The notes below the pieces were generated by a model that saw only the letters and a program-made list of their open reading frames with translations, made no database searches and was not told where the DNA came from. A stretch of DNA of 64,000 nucleotides from Clavaria fumosa (taxonomy: Eukaryota > Basidiomycota > Agaricomycetes > Agaricales > Clavariaceae). Positions 1 through 8,407 of this stretch are shown here, in pieces. The stretch covers positions 3,782,001 to 3,846,000 of the forward strand of contig OX637796.1 of assembly GCA_951802425.1 (NCBI GenBank). Direction: 5' to 3'. The stretch's first letter is position 1, and every line of letters starts with the position of its first letter. Both the position numbers and the translations under genes were made by a program.

Positions 1-2778
1 CCTGAGCACCTCTCCTCCAAGCTGTATTCTTTGACACGGCAGGAGATGGTGGAGATGAACCGTTGGGTGGATGAGCAGCTTGCTTCTGGACGAATCCAGC
101 CCTCAAAATCCCCGTATGCCAGCCCCTTCTTCTTCAAACATGAGAAGGACAAACTGCGGCCAATCATCGACTACTCGAGGCTGAATGCACACCTGATCAA
201 GGACAAGTACCCCCTCCCCCGCATCCGAGACACAGTGGATGTGCTTAAAGGAGCGTCGATCTACTCTAAGATTGATGCAAAGGGAGGTTTCCCATCTATG
301 CAGGTCTGGCCCGAGCACCAGCACCGCTGCGCCTTCCTGACACCCCGTGGACTCTTCGAACCAGCTGTCATGTGGTTTGGACTGCAGAATGCCCCTGCTA
401 CCTTCCAACGCTTCATGAATCATGTGTTGAGGGAGGAGATTGCAGGAGGACATGTGAGGGCCTATGTGGATGATGTCATTGTGTTTGCAGAGGACTTGGC
501 TACACACCGGTACTGGATGGATCGGGTCTTGAGGAAGTTTGGAGAGAATGGGTTGTGTCTCAAACTCAGTAAATGCGAGTTTGAGAAGAGCGAGATCATC
601 TTCCTGGGGATGAAGATCTCCCACAACAGACTAGAGCATGATCCGGCCAAGGGTGCGGCAGTCCGAGATTGGCCACGTCCCAAGAATGTGAAGGATGTCC
701 AGAGGTTCAATGGAATGCTGAACTACCTCCGCCGACACATCCCGAATCTTTCTGCCCGGGCAAAGCCACTCTTCCGGCTGACTGGGAATGTTCCATGGAA
801 ATGGGAGGAGGAGGAGGAAGCAGCCTTCCGAGATCTCCGCCAGGCACTCGTATCGGCCCCGGTCTTGGCTCTGCCTCAGGACAAAGGGAGATGGAAGGTA
901 GAGACAGATGCAAGCAACCTGGCAACTGGTGGAGTGCTCTCACAGCAGCAGATGGATGGAACCTGGAGAGTTGTTGACTATATCTCCAAGGCCCTCACTG
1001 CAGCTGAGAAGAACTATGATGTGTACGACAAGGAGTTCTTGGCTGTGATTCGGGCACTTCGCGAGTGGCGAGCATACCTCATTGGAGCAGAGGAGACGAT
1101 TGAGATCTGGACGGACCATGCAAACCTCCAGTACTTCCGGAAGCCCCAGAAGTTGAAGCCGAGGCAGGTTCGTTGGGTTGGAGAGCTCCAGTGCTTTGAC
1201 TTTGAGATAAAGTATCGCACTGGCAAGTCGAATACAAAGGCAGATGCACTCTCCCGGAGACCGGACTATGGAGAGATGGTGGAGGAGGATGCACCGGTGC
1301 AGGTTTTCCCGGAAACGGAAGTCCGTGTGTCATTCACATCGGAAATGGAGACGCTACTCCAGAAAAATAGCGCGGTACACATACAGAAGCCGGAGGAGCT
1401 TGATGATGAGTGGACACGAGATCGTGCTGGACTCTGGCGGAAGGGGATAGTCACTTGGGTCCCCCTAGGAGCTCGTGAGGCCGTTCTTGAGTTTGAGCAT
1501 GACCTCCCCGCTGCTGGACACCCTGGGCCCCGGAAGTTGAGAGCAGCACTAGTGAAGGGTTATTGGTGGCCGGACATGGTAAAAGATGCGGATCGGTATG
1601 CCCAGGGGTGTGAGACATGCCAGCGGACAAAGCCCGACCGTACCAAGCGTGCTGCCCCACTGCACCCCCATCTGGTGCCCAATGGTCCCTGGTCAGTGAT
1701 TTCATGGGACATAGTCGGTCCCCTCCCCCTCTCCCGTGGACATAATGCCATCCTTGTTATTGTTGACAAATTCACGAAACGGACACTGCTCGAAGCGATT
1801 GGGCTCGACCTCACAGGACTTGGAGCGGCGCGTCTCCTCCGGGATCGAGTGTTTCGTGACCATGGAGTCCCTCACAAGGTTGTGAGTGACCGGGGGTCCC
1901 AGTTTGTGTCCCGCTTCATGAAGGAGTTCTACTCCATGATCCGGGTAAAGGCAAATCCAAGTACTGCCTTTCATCCACAGACTGATGGACAGACGGAACG
2001 GGCGAACCAGGAGATGGAGATCTATCTCCGGGCTTATGTGGACCATCTCCAGGATGACTGGGCTGAATGGTTGTCCACTGCGGAGTTTGCTCTTAATAAT
2101 CGTGAGCACTCAGCAACAGGACAGACACCTTTCTTCCTCGATTATGGACGACACCCATGGAATGGGGGGCTCCGGCCACCTTCTGAGGTGAACCCAGCGG
2201 CAGACGAGTGGATGGCTAAGCTCACGGAGTCCCGAAGAGCAGCCAAGGAGGCAATGGAGAAAGCGGTGGCAGCGATGAAGAAGAGCTACGATAAGGGGAA
2301 ACGCCCAAGTCGGGAGTACTCTGAGGGAGATCTGGTCTGGCTGGATACTAGAAACTTGAAGATGGACCGGCCCTGTAAAAAGCTTGACAACAAGAGAGCA
2401 GGCCCCTTTGCAGTTGAGGAGAAGGTGGGACCTGCTGGGTATCGCCTCAAGCTCCCTCGGGCCTGGCGCATCCATCGAGTCTTCAATGAGTTGCTGTTGA
2501 CACCATACCACCCCCCCTCCTTCCCTTCTCAGAACCTGCCTCCCCCTCCACCCCCTACGATTGATGACGACCACCTGGAGTATGATGTGGAGGCGATCCT
2601 TGATGTTAAGAAGGTGGGACGTGGGGTGAAGTACTTGGTGAAGTGGTTGGGATATCCAGTGGAGGAAAACACTTGGGAGCCCCGTAGGAACCTCACTAAC
2701 GTAACGTTGCTTCTCCGGGACTTCTTCCTCTCCCACCCCGACAAGGCCAAGCTAGCTGGTCGGGACGCCCAGCCTTAA
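1..2778 (+). CDS. Gypsy Pol polyprotein, 5'-truncated (RT, RNase H, integrase, chromodomain)
   Basis: The frame is open from base 1 to the TAA at 2776-2778 (about 925 residues), with the start outside the window. Visible in order: RT with the YVDD active site near residue 155; RNase H starting at ETDAS near residue 301; an integrase HHCC zinc finger near 500-545 (GHPGPRKLR, CETCQRTK); the integrase core with D in SWDIVG (about 570), D in SDRGSQF (about 630) and E in QTERAN (about 666); and a C-terminal chromodomain (YLVKWLGYP, ENTWEP) near 860-905. Known role: it makes cDNA from the element RNA and inserts it, and chromodomains can steer insertion to heterochromatin. All catalytic residues are present, so activity is possible if the missing 5' part is intact. 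Confidence 0.93.
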   Translation, partial: PEHLSSKLYSLTRQEMVEMNRWVDEQLASGRIQPSKSPYASPFFFKHEKDKLRPIIDYSRLNAHLIKDKYPLPRIRDTVDVLKGASIYSKIDAKGGFPSMQVWPEHQHRCAFLTPRGLFEPAVMWFGLQNAPATFQRFMNHVLREEIAGGHVRAYVDDVIVFAEDLATHRYWMDRVLRKFGENGLCLKLSKCEFEKSEIIFLGMKISHNRLEHDPAKGAAVRDWPRPKNVKDVQRFNGMLNYLRRHIPNLSARAKPLFRLTGNVPWKWEEEEEAAFRDLRQALVSAPVLALPQDKGRWKVETDASNLATGGVLSQQQMDGTWRVVDYISKALTAAEKNYDVYDKEFLAVIRALREWRAYLIGAEETIEIWTDHANLQYFRKPQKLKPRQVRWVGELQCFDFEIKYRTGKSNTKADALSRRPDYGEMVEEDAPVQVFPETEVRVSFTSEMETLLQKNSAVHIQKPEELDDEWTRDRAGLWRKGIVTWVPLGAREAVLEFEHDLPAAGHPGPRKLRAALVKGYWWPDMVKDADRYAQGCETCQRTKPDRTKRAAPLHPHLVPNGPWSVISWDIVGPLPLSRGHNAILVIVDKFTKRTLLEAIGLDLTGLGAARLLRDRVFRDHGVPHKVVSDRGSQFVSRFMKEFYSMIRVKANPSTAFHPQTDGQTERANQEMEIYLRAYVDHLQDDWAEWLSTAEFALNNREHSATGQTPFFLDYGRHPWNGGLRPPSEVNPAADEWMAKLTESRRAAKEAMEKAVAAMKKSYDKGKRPSREYSEGDLVWLDTRNLKMDRPCKKLDNKRAGPFAVEEKVGPAGYRLKLPRAWRIHRVFNELLLTPYHPPSFPSQNLPPPPPPTIDDDHLEYDVEAILDVKKVGRGVKYLVKWLGYPVEENTWEPRRNLTNVTLLLRDFFLSHPDKAKLAGRDAQP

Positions 2779-2789
2779 GAGGGGGGTGA

Positions 2790-3089
2790 TGTTAGGATCG
2801 CTTATGTAAGCCATCCCAAAGTGCAGTTGTGGAGAAACTGGGGAGGGTTGTTGGAAGGTCACATGACCTGTGGCTGTGGTCAGATTACATAATCGTAAGA
2901 TCACATGACCTGGGCCTGGGCGCATCACGTGATCCGAGAGGTCCGAGCGTGGGAACGCCGGCAAATGCCGAAGCGTTCGCTATATATACTACGTCTTTTC
3001 CATTCTTGTACCCTTTTCCCCTTATCTTAGTATTGTCGTCATGACCTTACGCTTAAGTTGTGTGAGACCCAGTCTGATAGGAGCTGACA
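2790..3089 (+). repeat. 3' LTR of the first gypsy element
   Basis: It starts TGTTAG just after the polypurine run and ends CTGACA, giving the TG...CA ends expected of LTRs (300 bp). A TATA-like CTATATATACTA lies near 2981. The U3 part has three palindromic boxes: AGGTCACATGACCT (2856-2869), TCACATGA (2901-2908) and ATCACGTGAT (2924-2933). The partner LTR is outside the window, so the 5' boundary is inferred from the polypurine tract and the TG rule; a start at 2787 is also possible. Confidence 0.75.
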
Positions 3090-4052
3090 GGGAAACCGGG
3101 GATTTGGGAGGGGTCAAAACCATGGAGAGCCGAAAAGGGGGTAACATTGGAATCATGAATAGGCCACAGGTTGAGGGTGAACTGGGCAAGGGGAAGTATG
3201 GTGGCCCAGTCAGCCTGATCTTCTTTGGTCAACACCCAGAGTACTACCTTGACTTCTTGGTTGGCCCTTTCCACTAGTCCATCCATCTGGGGATGGTAAG
3301 CTGTAGACATGGCCAACTTGATCCCCAGCTTGTCATAAACCTCATGCATGAACTTGGAAATGAATTGGCCCCCTTGGTTGGACACTACTTTCTCCAGAAG
3401 TCCATAGTAGGCATATATTTTCTCCAGGAGGATTGAGGCCACTCCTTCCAAGGTCAGTTCCTGGACAGTCAGGACAAGGACAATTGTTTTGGTAAGGTAG
3501 TCCTTGATTACCAGGATGGTGTCATAACCTGAGGATTCCGAAACAGGGCCAATAAGGTCCCAACCAATGACCTGCCAAGGTCACGAGGGGATGGGGAGCA
3601 GGTGGAGAGGTGCTGGCTTCCATCCACATCAGGGTTTTATCCTCAGGCAGACATTGCAGGTGATAACATAGACATGGGTGTCCTTTTTGAGTGTGGGCCA
3701 GTACCAATACTTCATGACCACAGCCTGGGTTTTGGTAATCCCCAGATGTGCAGTAGTCCAGGCCAAGTGGTGGAGGTTGAGGATGTCCTTTACGAGTGTT
3801 GGTGGTACCCAAAGTTTCTCCTGTACCTGAAAATATCCTTCCCCATCCTTCTCCGCTTCCTCTGGTGGGGACCCTAGGGCCTGCTCAGTCTTCAGCTTCT
3901 CCATCAGGGTTAGAGTTTCATTAACTCAGAAGAAGTGGTTGGGTAGCAAGACCTGGGTGGGGTGGGGAGGCTGATCATCATAGTCGGGATGGCAGGATAG
4001 GGTGTCGGCAGCAGAGTTCAACTTTCTGGAATGGGGAATGTCATGAAAGCGT
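3090..4052 (-). pseudogene. Gypsy element A, RNase H end and integrase, decayed
   Basis: Reading the minus strand gives the RNase H/integrase linker (KLNSAADTLS, near 4020), then an integrase zinc finger (HHLAWTTAHLG... CNVCLRIKP, 3629-3780) and an integrase core piece (VSNQGGQF, STAYHPQMDG, 3200-3400). Stops and frame changes interrupt it (for example NHFF-stop near 3925 and a break between 3451 and 3629). The integrase stops at 3090 where the LTR of the first element begins. At its upstream edge the coding continues in sense with the RNase H piece at about 16286, so the two stretches are inferred to be one older element later split. Confidence 0.8.
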
Positions 4053-4131
4053 CATCCATACTATCAGGCCAACAAATTTCAATCCTTTAACTTAAGAAAC
4101 ACCATGCAAATCAGGTGAACAAGGGGCTAAA
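4053..4131. mobile_element. Left remnant of mosaic segment B
   Basis: This short stretch lies between the element A RNase H/integrase linker and the CTAAA target site of element C. It has no coding match I recognise. It is read as the left end of segment B, whose right part is 14584-16285, because removing element C joins the two and element A coding resumes on either side. No clear terminal inverted repeat or target duplication of B was found. Confidence 0.4.
4127..4131. repeat. Target-site duplication, left copy (CTAAA)
   Basis: CTAAA directly precedes the left LTR of element C and is repeated exactly after the right LTR at 14579-14583. A 5-bp duplication is usual for Ty3/gypsy integrases. 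It fixes both ends of element C to the base. Confidence 0.92.
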
Positions 4132-4356
4132 TGTAATACTTTCTATCCCTCAAAAGAACCGGACTCGACTGTATATTGAGTATGGTAGTTCTATGTAGAG
4201 GGATCTACCCTCTCTGTACAGTCGTGACGCGATATATATAGGCGAGCGGCCCTCTAGGGGCCGCTGAGGTAAGCATAGCCTAAGCGGCTATGCTAGTAGA
4301 CTATTATGGTATGTATATTATGTAATAAAAGAATAGAAAAGGCCTATAGCCTTACA
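4132..4356 (-). repeat. 3' LTR of element C (left in window)
   Basis: 225 bp, starting TGTAATACT and ending CCTTACA on the plus strand; nearly identical to 14354-14578. It contains a run of ATATATATA (TATA-like, about 4232-4240) and strong hairpins: AGCATAGCC/GGCTATGCT (4272-4294, 5-nt loop) and AGCGGCCC/GGGCCGCT (4245-4265, 5-nt loop). Confidence 0.95.
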
Positions 4357-4368
4357 CCCTCCCCCTCC
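4357..4368 (-). other. Polypurine tract of element C
   Basis: On the minus strand GGAGGGGGAGGG lies directly upstream of the LTR start TGTAAGG. A purine tract here is the known primer site for plus-strand DNA synthesis in LTR elements, and it confirms the orientation. Confidence 0.85.
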
Positions 4369-4653
4369 GGAGAGGCCCCAACCAGAGGCAACGCGCGGGC
4401 AGCGCGGGACGACAAGCAGAAGTAGAATAATGTTACAAAGGGCGCATCCCCTTGGGCAAGGTTACCGCCATGTCACAGGGCGCGATCCCCTCCTGGTTCC
4501 TTCGCCTAGTGCTGACGGGTCCTACCCGGTGGTCTGCACGACCTGCCCCCAGTTGGACAGCGCGTCACGAGCGGCACACCCCGGTGGGGGGTGCCCCAAG
4601 TGCCGCTGTCTCGTCCTGTGGGGTAGGCATATGTTTTTAAAGAGCTCGGACGC

Positions 4654-5145
4654 TTAGTCCGAGCCCTGCTCGTAGTCGCATGGCGGCTCGCCCTCGTCGT
4701 CACTCCAGTCGGGCGATGACACAACAGGCCTCTTCGCGGCCTTAGCGGCTGATGACTTAGCCGCTTTCTTTTGTTTTTGAGAGGGCCCCGCACCCTCTGT
4801 CTGGGATATTGTTAAACCCCCAATAGGTAGCCCTAGGGGGTTCCTAACGGTGGACATGCTTCCACCGTCTTCAAGGGGCGCATTGCCCCTCCGTTCGTCT
4901 CCTGCCTTCTCGCTTAATCGAAGATGGCACGGACGCGCCCTGCGCCCTATGCACTCTAGCAGTGCATATGTCCGGGGCGGTACGGGAGGCTTCTCCCGTT
5001 CACCCAGCGCTAGCTGGATATCATCATCCAAGGGGGCATTCCCCTTTCGCACGTACTCGCGTGCCCACGCAAGTACAAATTCGTCCCAGAGCTCCATTTC
5101 CCCAACGGAGACTCCGGCGTCTACAAACGCCTTGTCAGGACCCAT
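4654..5145 (-). CDS. Element C accessory reading frame Y (163 aa), unknown
   Basis: It starts at an ATG (MGPDKAFVDAG) and stops at 4654. The N-terminal half looks folded (ELWDEFVLAWAREYVRKG). The C-terminal third is low-complexity and basic then acidic (KQKKAAKSSAAKAAKR, SPDWSDDEGE), like a nuclear-tail or chromatin-binding segment. I recognise no family. It sits between pol and the 3' LTR, where env or other accessory frames occur in some LTR elements. Its stop codon lies in the loop of a perfect 8-bp hairpin (4644-4664). Whether it is translated alone or spliced to frame X is unknown. Confidence 0.5.
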   Translation of the reverse strand: MGPDKAFVDAGVSVGEMELWDEFVLAWAREYVRKGNAPLDDDIQLALGEREKPPVPPRTYALLECIGRRARPCHLRLSEKAGDERRGNAPLEDGGSMSTVRNPLGLPIGGLTISQTEGAGPSQKQKKAAKSSAAKAAKRPVVSSPDWSDDEGEPPCDYEQGSD

Positions 5146-6613
5146 TCATTTTTCCTTGCCCAAGCCGACTTCACCCACATCCACAAGCTTCCCGACGACC
5201 CTCTACAACCTCGCGAGTCCCTCTATACACTTCCGGGACCTGCTGTCTCCTTCCGGAAGCCTCTCCAACCTCCCCCGCGCTCACACGACACTCGCGACCA
5301 CCATGCTGTACTCGCGACGCTTCCTATTACTTCACCCTACGCGCATACTTCACCCGGACCCACCAATCCTATGCGCTACACACCGATACGCGTCTACTTC
5401 CACCAGCATGTGACTTGCCGCGCGGCACCCCCGGCGCTACCACTACCAGCGCCAATACGTTACCAATGTTATGACCGTTACTTGCGTTACCAGCGTTACC
5501 AACATGACTACCCACCCATAGGTCACCTGCGTCACTAGCGTCACCCCCGTGATCACTCTTATGATCTCGCGACCTTAACACTCAAACGCGCCACCAATGG
5601 TCAGCTGTATGTACACTTCAAATATGCATCCCTTCTTCTCCTCAGTCATCTATAATTATGTTACTTATGATCCGAGAATCCCTCCATAGTTATAGCGACG
5701 TATATACTTATTTAACTAGGTCGCGACCTGTGACAGGTCATCTTCGCAACCTTACCTATGCATACCTAACCCCTCGCAACCTTAGTAGAACACGCGCCCA
5801 GTCACTTTACGACTAAACATACCCCGTACTACTATAGTCTTGTCACCTGGCGACCTCTGTACTTTCCCTTTTTCATTATACTCTCTCTATGTACGTATAT
5901 AATGTCTCGCATGTACTTATGGTACTCTAGACTTGATATTGATGCACATTGGTTTAAGCTTGAGGCTAGTACGCCCTTTGAGCTTAGAACCATCGCGATT
6001 GATAGGTCTTGTCTCTCTTGGTGACCACAAGATCGCCAAGACACACTCTACTCTGTTCTAACTCACCCTCTGCACTCCTACAACTCGCGCGATCTAAGTA
6101 TTCTCTATTATTCGTCTTGGTACTGATCTTGGAACCCTACAGGTTCACCCGTTGGTTGGCAAAGTCATCGCCTTTACCGACATATTTCTCAACACCGTTG
6201 CGACCACCGCGACCCTTCCAACATTGTCTATTTCTTTCACCTCGTCTTTTTCCTTCTCTACGCTTCGTCGGTCGACCTCGCGACCTTCTCAGCATTGTCA
6301 CTTTCTCCCACCTCATCTATTCCTTTCTTCACGCTTCGTTGGTCGACTTTGTGACCCTCTCAGCGTCACCCATTTCCCCCCTCCTCGTCAATTACTTCCT
6401 TTACACTTCATTTACCGACTTTGCGACCTTCCCAACGACGTCTTCCTCCTCTATACTTGTCTTTCTTCGCTCTTACATCTTCTCAGACATCTTCGCGACC
6501 TTCTGGGACCGAGCATTCTCGACTGTGCTCAACAGTTGATTGGTCTTAGCGAGTTTCCAGCATAGGTCACCAACAAGTCGATCTCCGACACTACTATCGA
6601 GACGGGACAGGCC
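5146..6613. other. Non-coding, repeat-bearing stretch inside element C
   Basis: About 1.47 kb between accessory frames X and Y with no convincing protein. It is C/T-rich on the plus strand with many GCGACC and GTTACC words. It holds a tandem repeat (6209-6565) and largely lacks the hairpins that fill the rest of the element. It could be a long intron, a structural 3' region or an older insertion. Confidence 0.55.
6209..6565. repeat. Tandem repeat of about 71 bp
   Basis: Units begin GCGACC or GTGACC at 6209, 6280, 6351, 6423 and 6495 (periods 71, 71, 72, 72). Shared words include CTTCTCAGC, CACCTC and ACGCTTCG..GGTCGAC. Copies are diverged, with the second and third most alike. No protein is encoded consistently across units. 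Confidence 0.75.
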
Positions 6614-8321
6614 CTAACATGCCTCAATCGTCTGCGCAACGGTTGGTGTTATCTTTGTGTTCCAGTGCCTGGAACGTCGTGCAGGGAGGACTCTCCCTTT
6701 AATGGCCTGCGCGTACGCCCCCTTTGACACAAAAAGGGCTACAGCCATAGCTAGGAACGGGCGCCGCATTCGGGCCCGGGACGGTGCGCACGCCATTATG
6801 GTACGCCAAATGGCCACCTTGCGTGCAAAGGACAGGGGTGAGTCCCCATCCTTATCAATACCAAGGATGGCCGCTCTGCCCATCCTTATGTCGGCGGCCC
6901 AACAGCGCAGGTCTGACACTGCGCCTCTGTCGCCTTTCAGGTTCATAGGGGGAATTTGTCGCCTTTCGGGTTCATAGGGGGAATTTCTCCCTTCTCCCCT
7001 ACAAAGGAGAGCCACAGCTCTTGGGGGAGCAACGGCTCCTGGTCTCTACAAACTCCCTAATGGGAGGCGCAACCACTCTTGCCGCTGTCAGCGGCAATGT
7101 CTGGTACGACGGATAGGAGGGTGCTCCCCCTCCTGCGACTTCCAAGGGTCCTGCCCTCAGGGATGGGTCGCCCATCCCTCCGCTCTCTCGCAACATCTGC
7201 CCCTGCAGATGGCATGCCACCCGGTCTGCCGATTTCTCGACGCCGGCAGGAACTCTCCAGTTCCTCAACAGCCAGTCCTCAACTGGCGTAGGCAGCTTTC
7301 CCGCTGCCGCGTTCTTCTGGGCCTCCTTAATGGCCCATCACATCTTCATTACAGCAGTCATATCATAACTGCCGTCAGGCGCTCCATGATGCGCCTGCTG
7401 GTTGAGGGCTATCACCTCCTCAACCGTCTTCAACTCGACAGCCCACGCACCAGGCTTGATGGACATCCCCGATGGCCAGGGATAGCCATCCGGAGCCCTG
7501 TCCGGGCAGGGGGCATTAAAGGGATAACCCTTTGTCAGAGGCGCAAGCACCGTCTCCGCAAATGTTCGTTTATGCCTCAGTGAGGCATCAGGGTTCTGCT
7601 GGCTAACACCAGCAGGTGGAAGAGGGGGATACCCCTCCTCAATGTTCATGGGGACATCCACGTCCCCCATAGGCGGCGCTATGTCCGCATATGAGACAGC
7701 AGTGCGGGCCCTTTTAGGGTCCCGCTCCAAAGGATCCCTGTCAGGTCCCTTCCCTTTCGCCGCCATTCACACCGCGGCGAGCTCCTCGTTGGTGCTTGCC
7801 AACTTTTCTGTCAAGGAGAGAACCTTCTCCTTCGCCTTTCTAAGGTCGGCCTCGACCTTATCCAGGCTATCGTAAGCTTTTTCAAGCTTTTGCCGGTGCC
7901 CGGCGCAAAGGGCATTGCCCCTCTCATACTCTTCATGCAAGTCATCCAACTTGCGCTGTATCATTCCGAGCTCCGGCTCAAGCTCACGCCTAGCGCTTTC
8001 CTGCGCTTCCTTAAGCGTTTGTTGAAACGCTTCGTCCGAGTGCAGCAGCAACTCGAAGATGTGACGACGGAATCCGATACACTGAGTGCACCGGGATCCG
8101 TGGGTGATCGCATGGATCATGCGATCCTGGACCCAGGGGAGAGTTTCCTCCCCTTGCGACAACGACGGCTGGGACAACCCAGCCGTTGTGACGATGCTCG
8201 TCGGCAGCGAGTTCCCTGGCACGAGGCCAGGGACGGCGGCAGTAGCGGTAGAGGCGGCAGTGGTAGCAGCGGCAGCGCGGGTAGCGCGAGGAGATGGGGT
8301 TTCCCCCATCGGATCATCCAT
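6614..8321 (-). pseudogene. Element C accessory reading frame X, broken, unknown
   Basis: It starts with an ATG at 8321 (MDDPMGETPSP). After an Ala/Thr-rich stretch comes a CTQC motif and a long predicted coiled coil (about residues 95-184, heptad-rich in E, K, L). The frame stops at 7767 (TGA), resumes in the same frame (MAAKGKGPDRD), stops at 7338 (TGA) and resumes again to 6999. A frame change then leads to a plausible segment to 6614 (FARKVAIWRTIMAC). Both TGA stops could be CGA arginine cod­ons changed by C-to-T. I recognise no domain. The position 3' of pol suggests an accessory or structural protein. The piece breaks are seen directly; joining them into one ancestral frame is inference. 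Confidence 0.5.
6929..6986. repeat. 29-bp tandem duplication
   Basis: Two adjacent 29-bp copies starting GTCGCCTTTC (6929-6957 and 6958-6986) differ at one base. They lie near the frame change in accessory frame X and may contribute to it. Confidence 0.8.
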
Positions 8322-8407
8322 TGTAACAAATGGCTGATGAAGAAAAAGAGAAAAAGAGGGCGGGCCCTCTTAAGGTTTTGTACCTTACGGTGGAGCCACC
8401 ACGTGAC

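Larger units (their letters stand above)
1..3089 (+). mobile_element. Ty3/gypsy chromovirus-type LTR retrotransposon, 3' part
   Basis: The sequence shows a pol frame open from the first base, a polypurine run (AAGAGGGGGG, 2777-2786) and a terminal repeat ending in ACA at 3089. The order reverse transcriptase, RNase H, integrase, chromodomain is that of Ty3/gypsy chromoviruses. The 5' LTR, gag and protease lie outside the window. The 3' end abuts position 3090, where integrase coding of another gypsy element resumes on the opposite strand, so this copy is inferred to have inserted into element A. No frame break was seen in the pol part, so it may be a young copy. Confidence 0.9.

Noticed and set aside
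6009..6565. Overlapping plus-strand frames of 176 and 137 residues
   Set aside because: They arise from the 71-bp C/T-rich tandem repeat; frames overlap and no unit keeps a constant frame.
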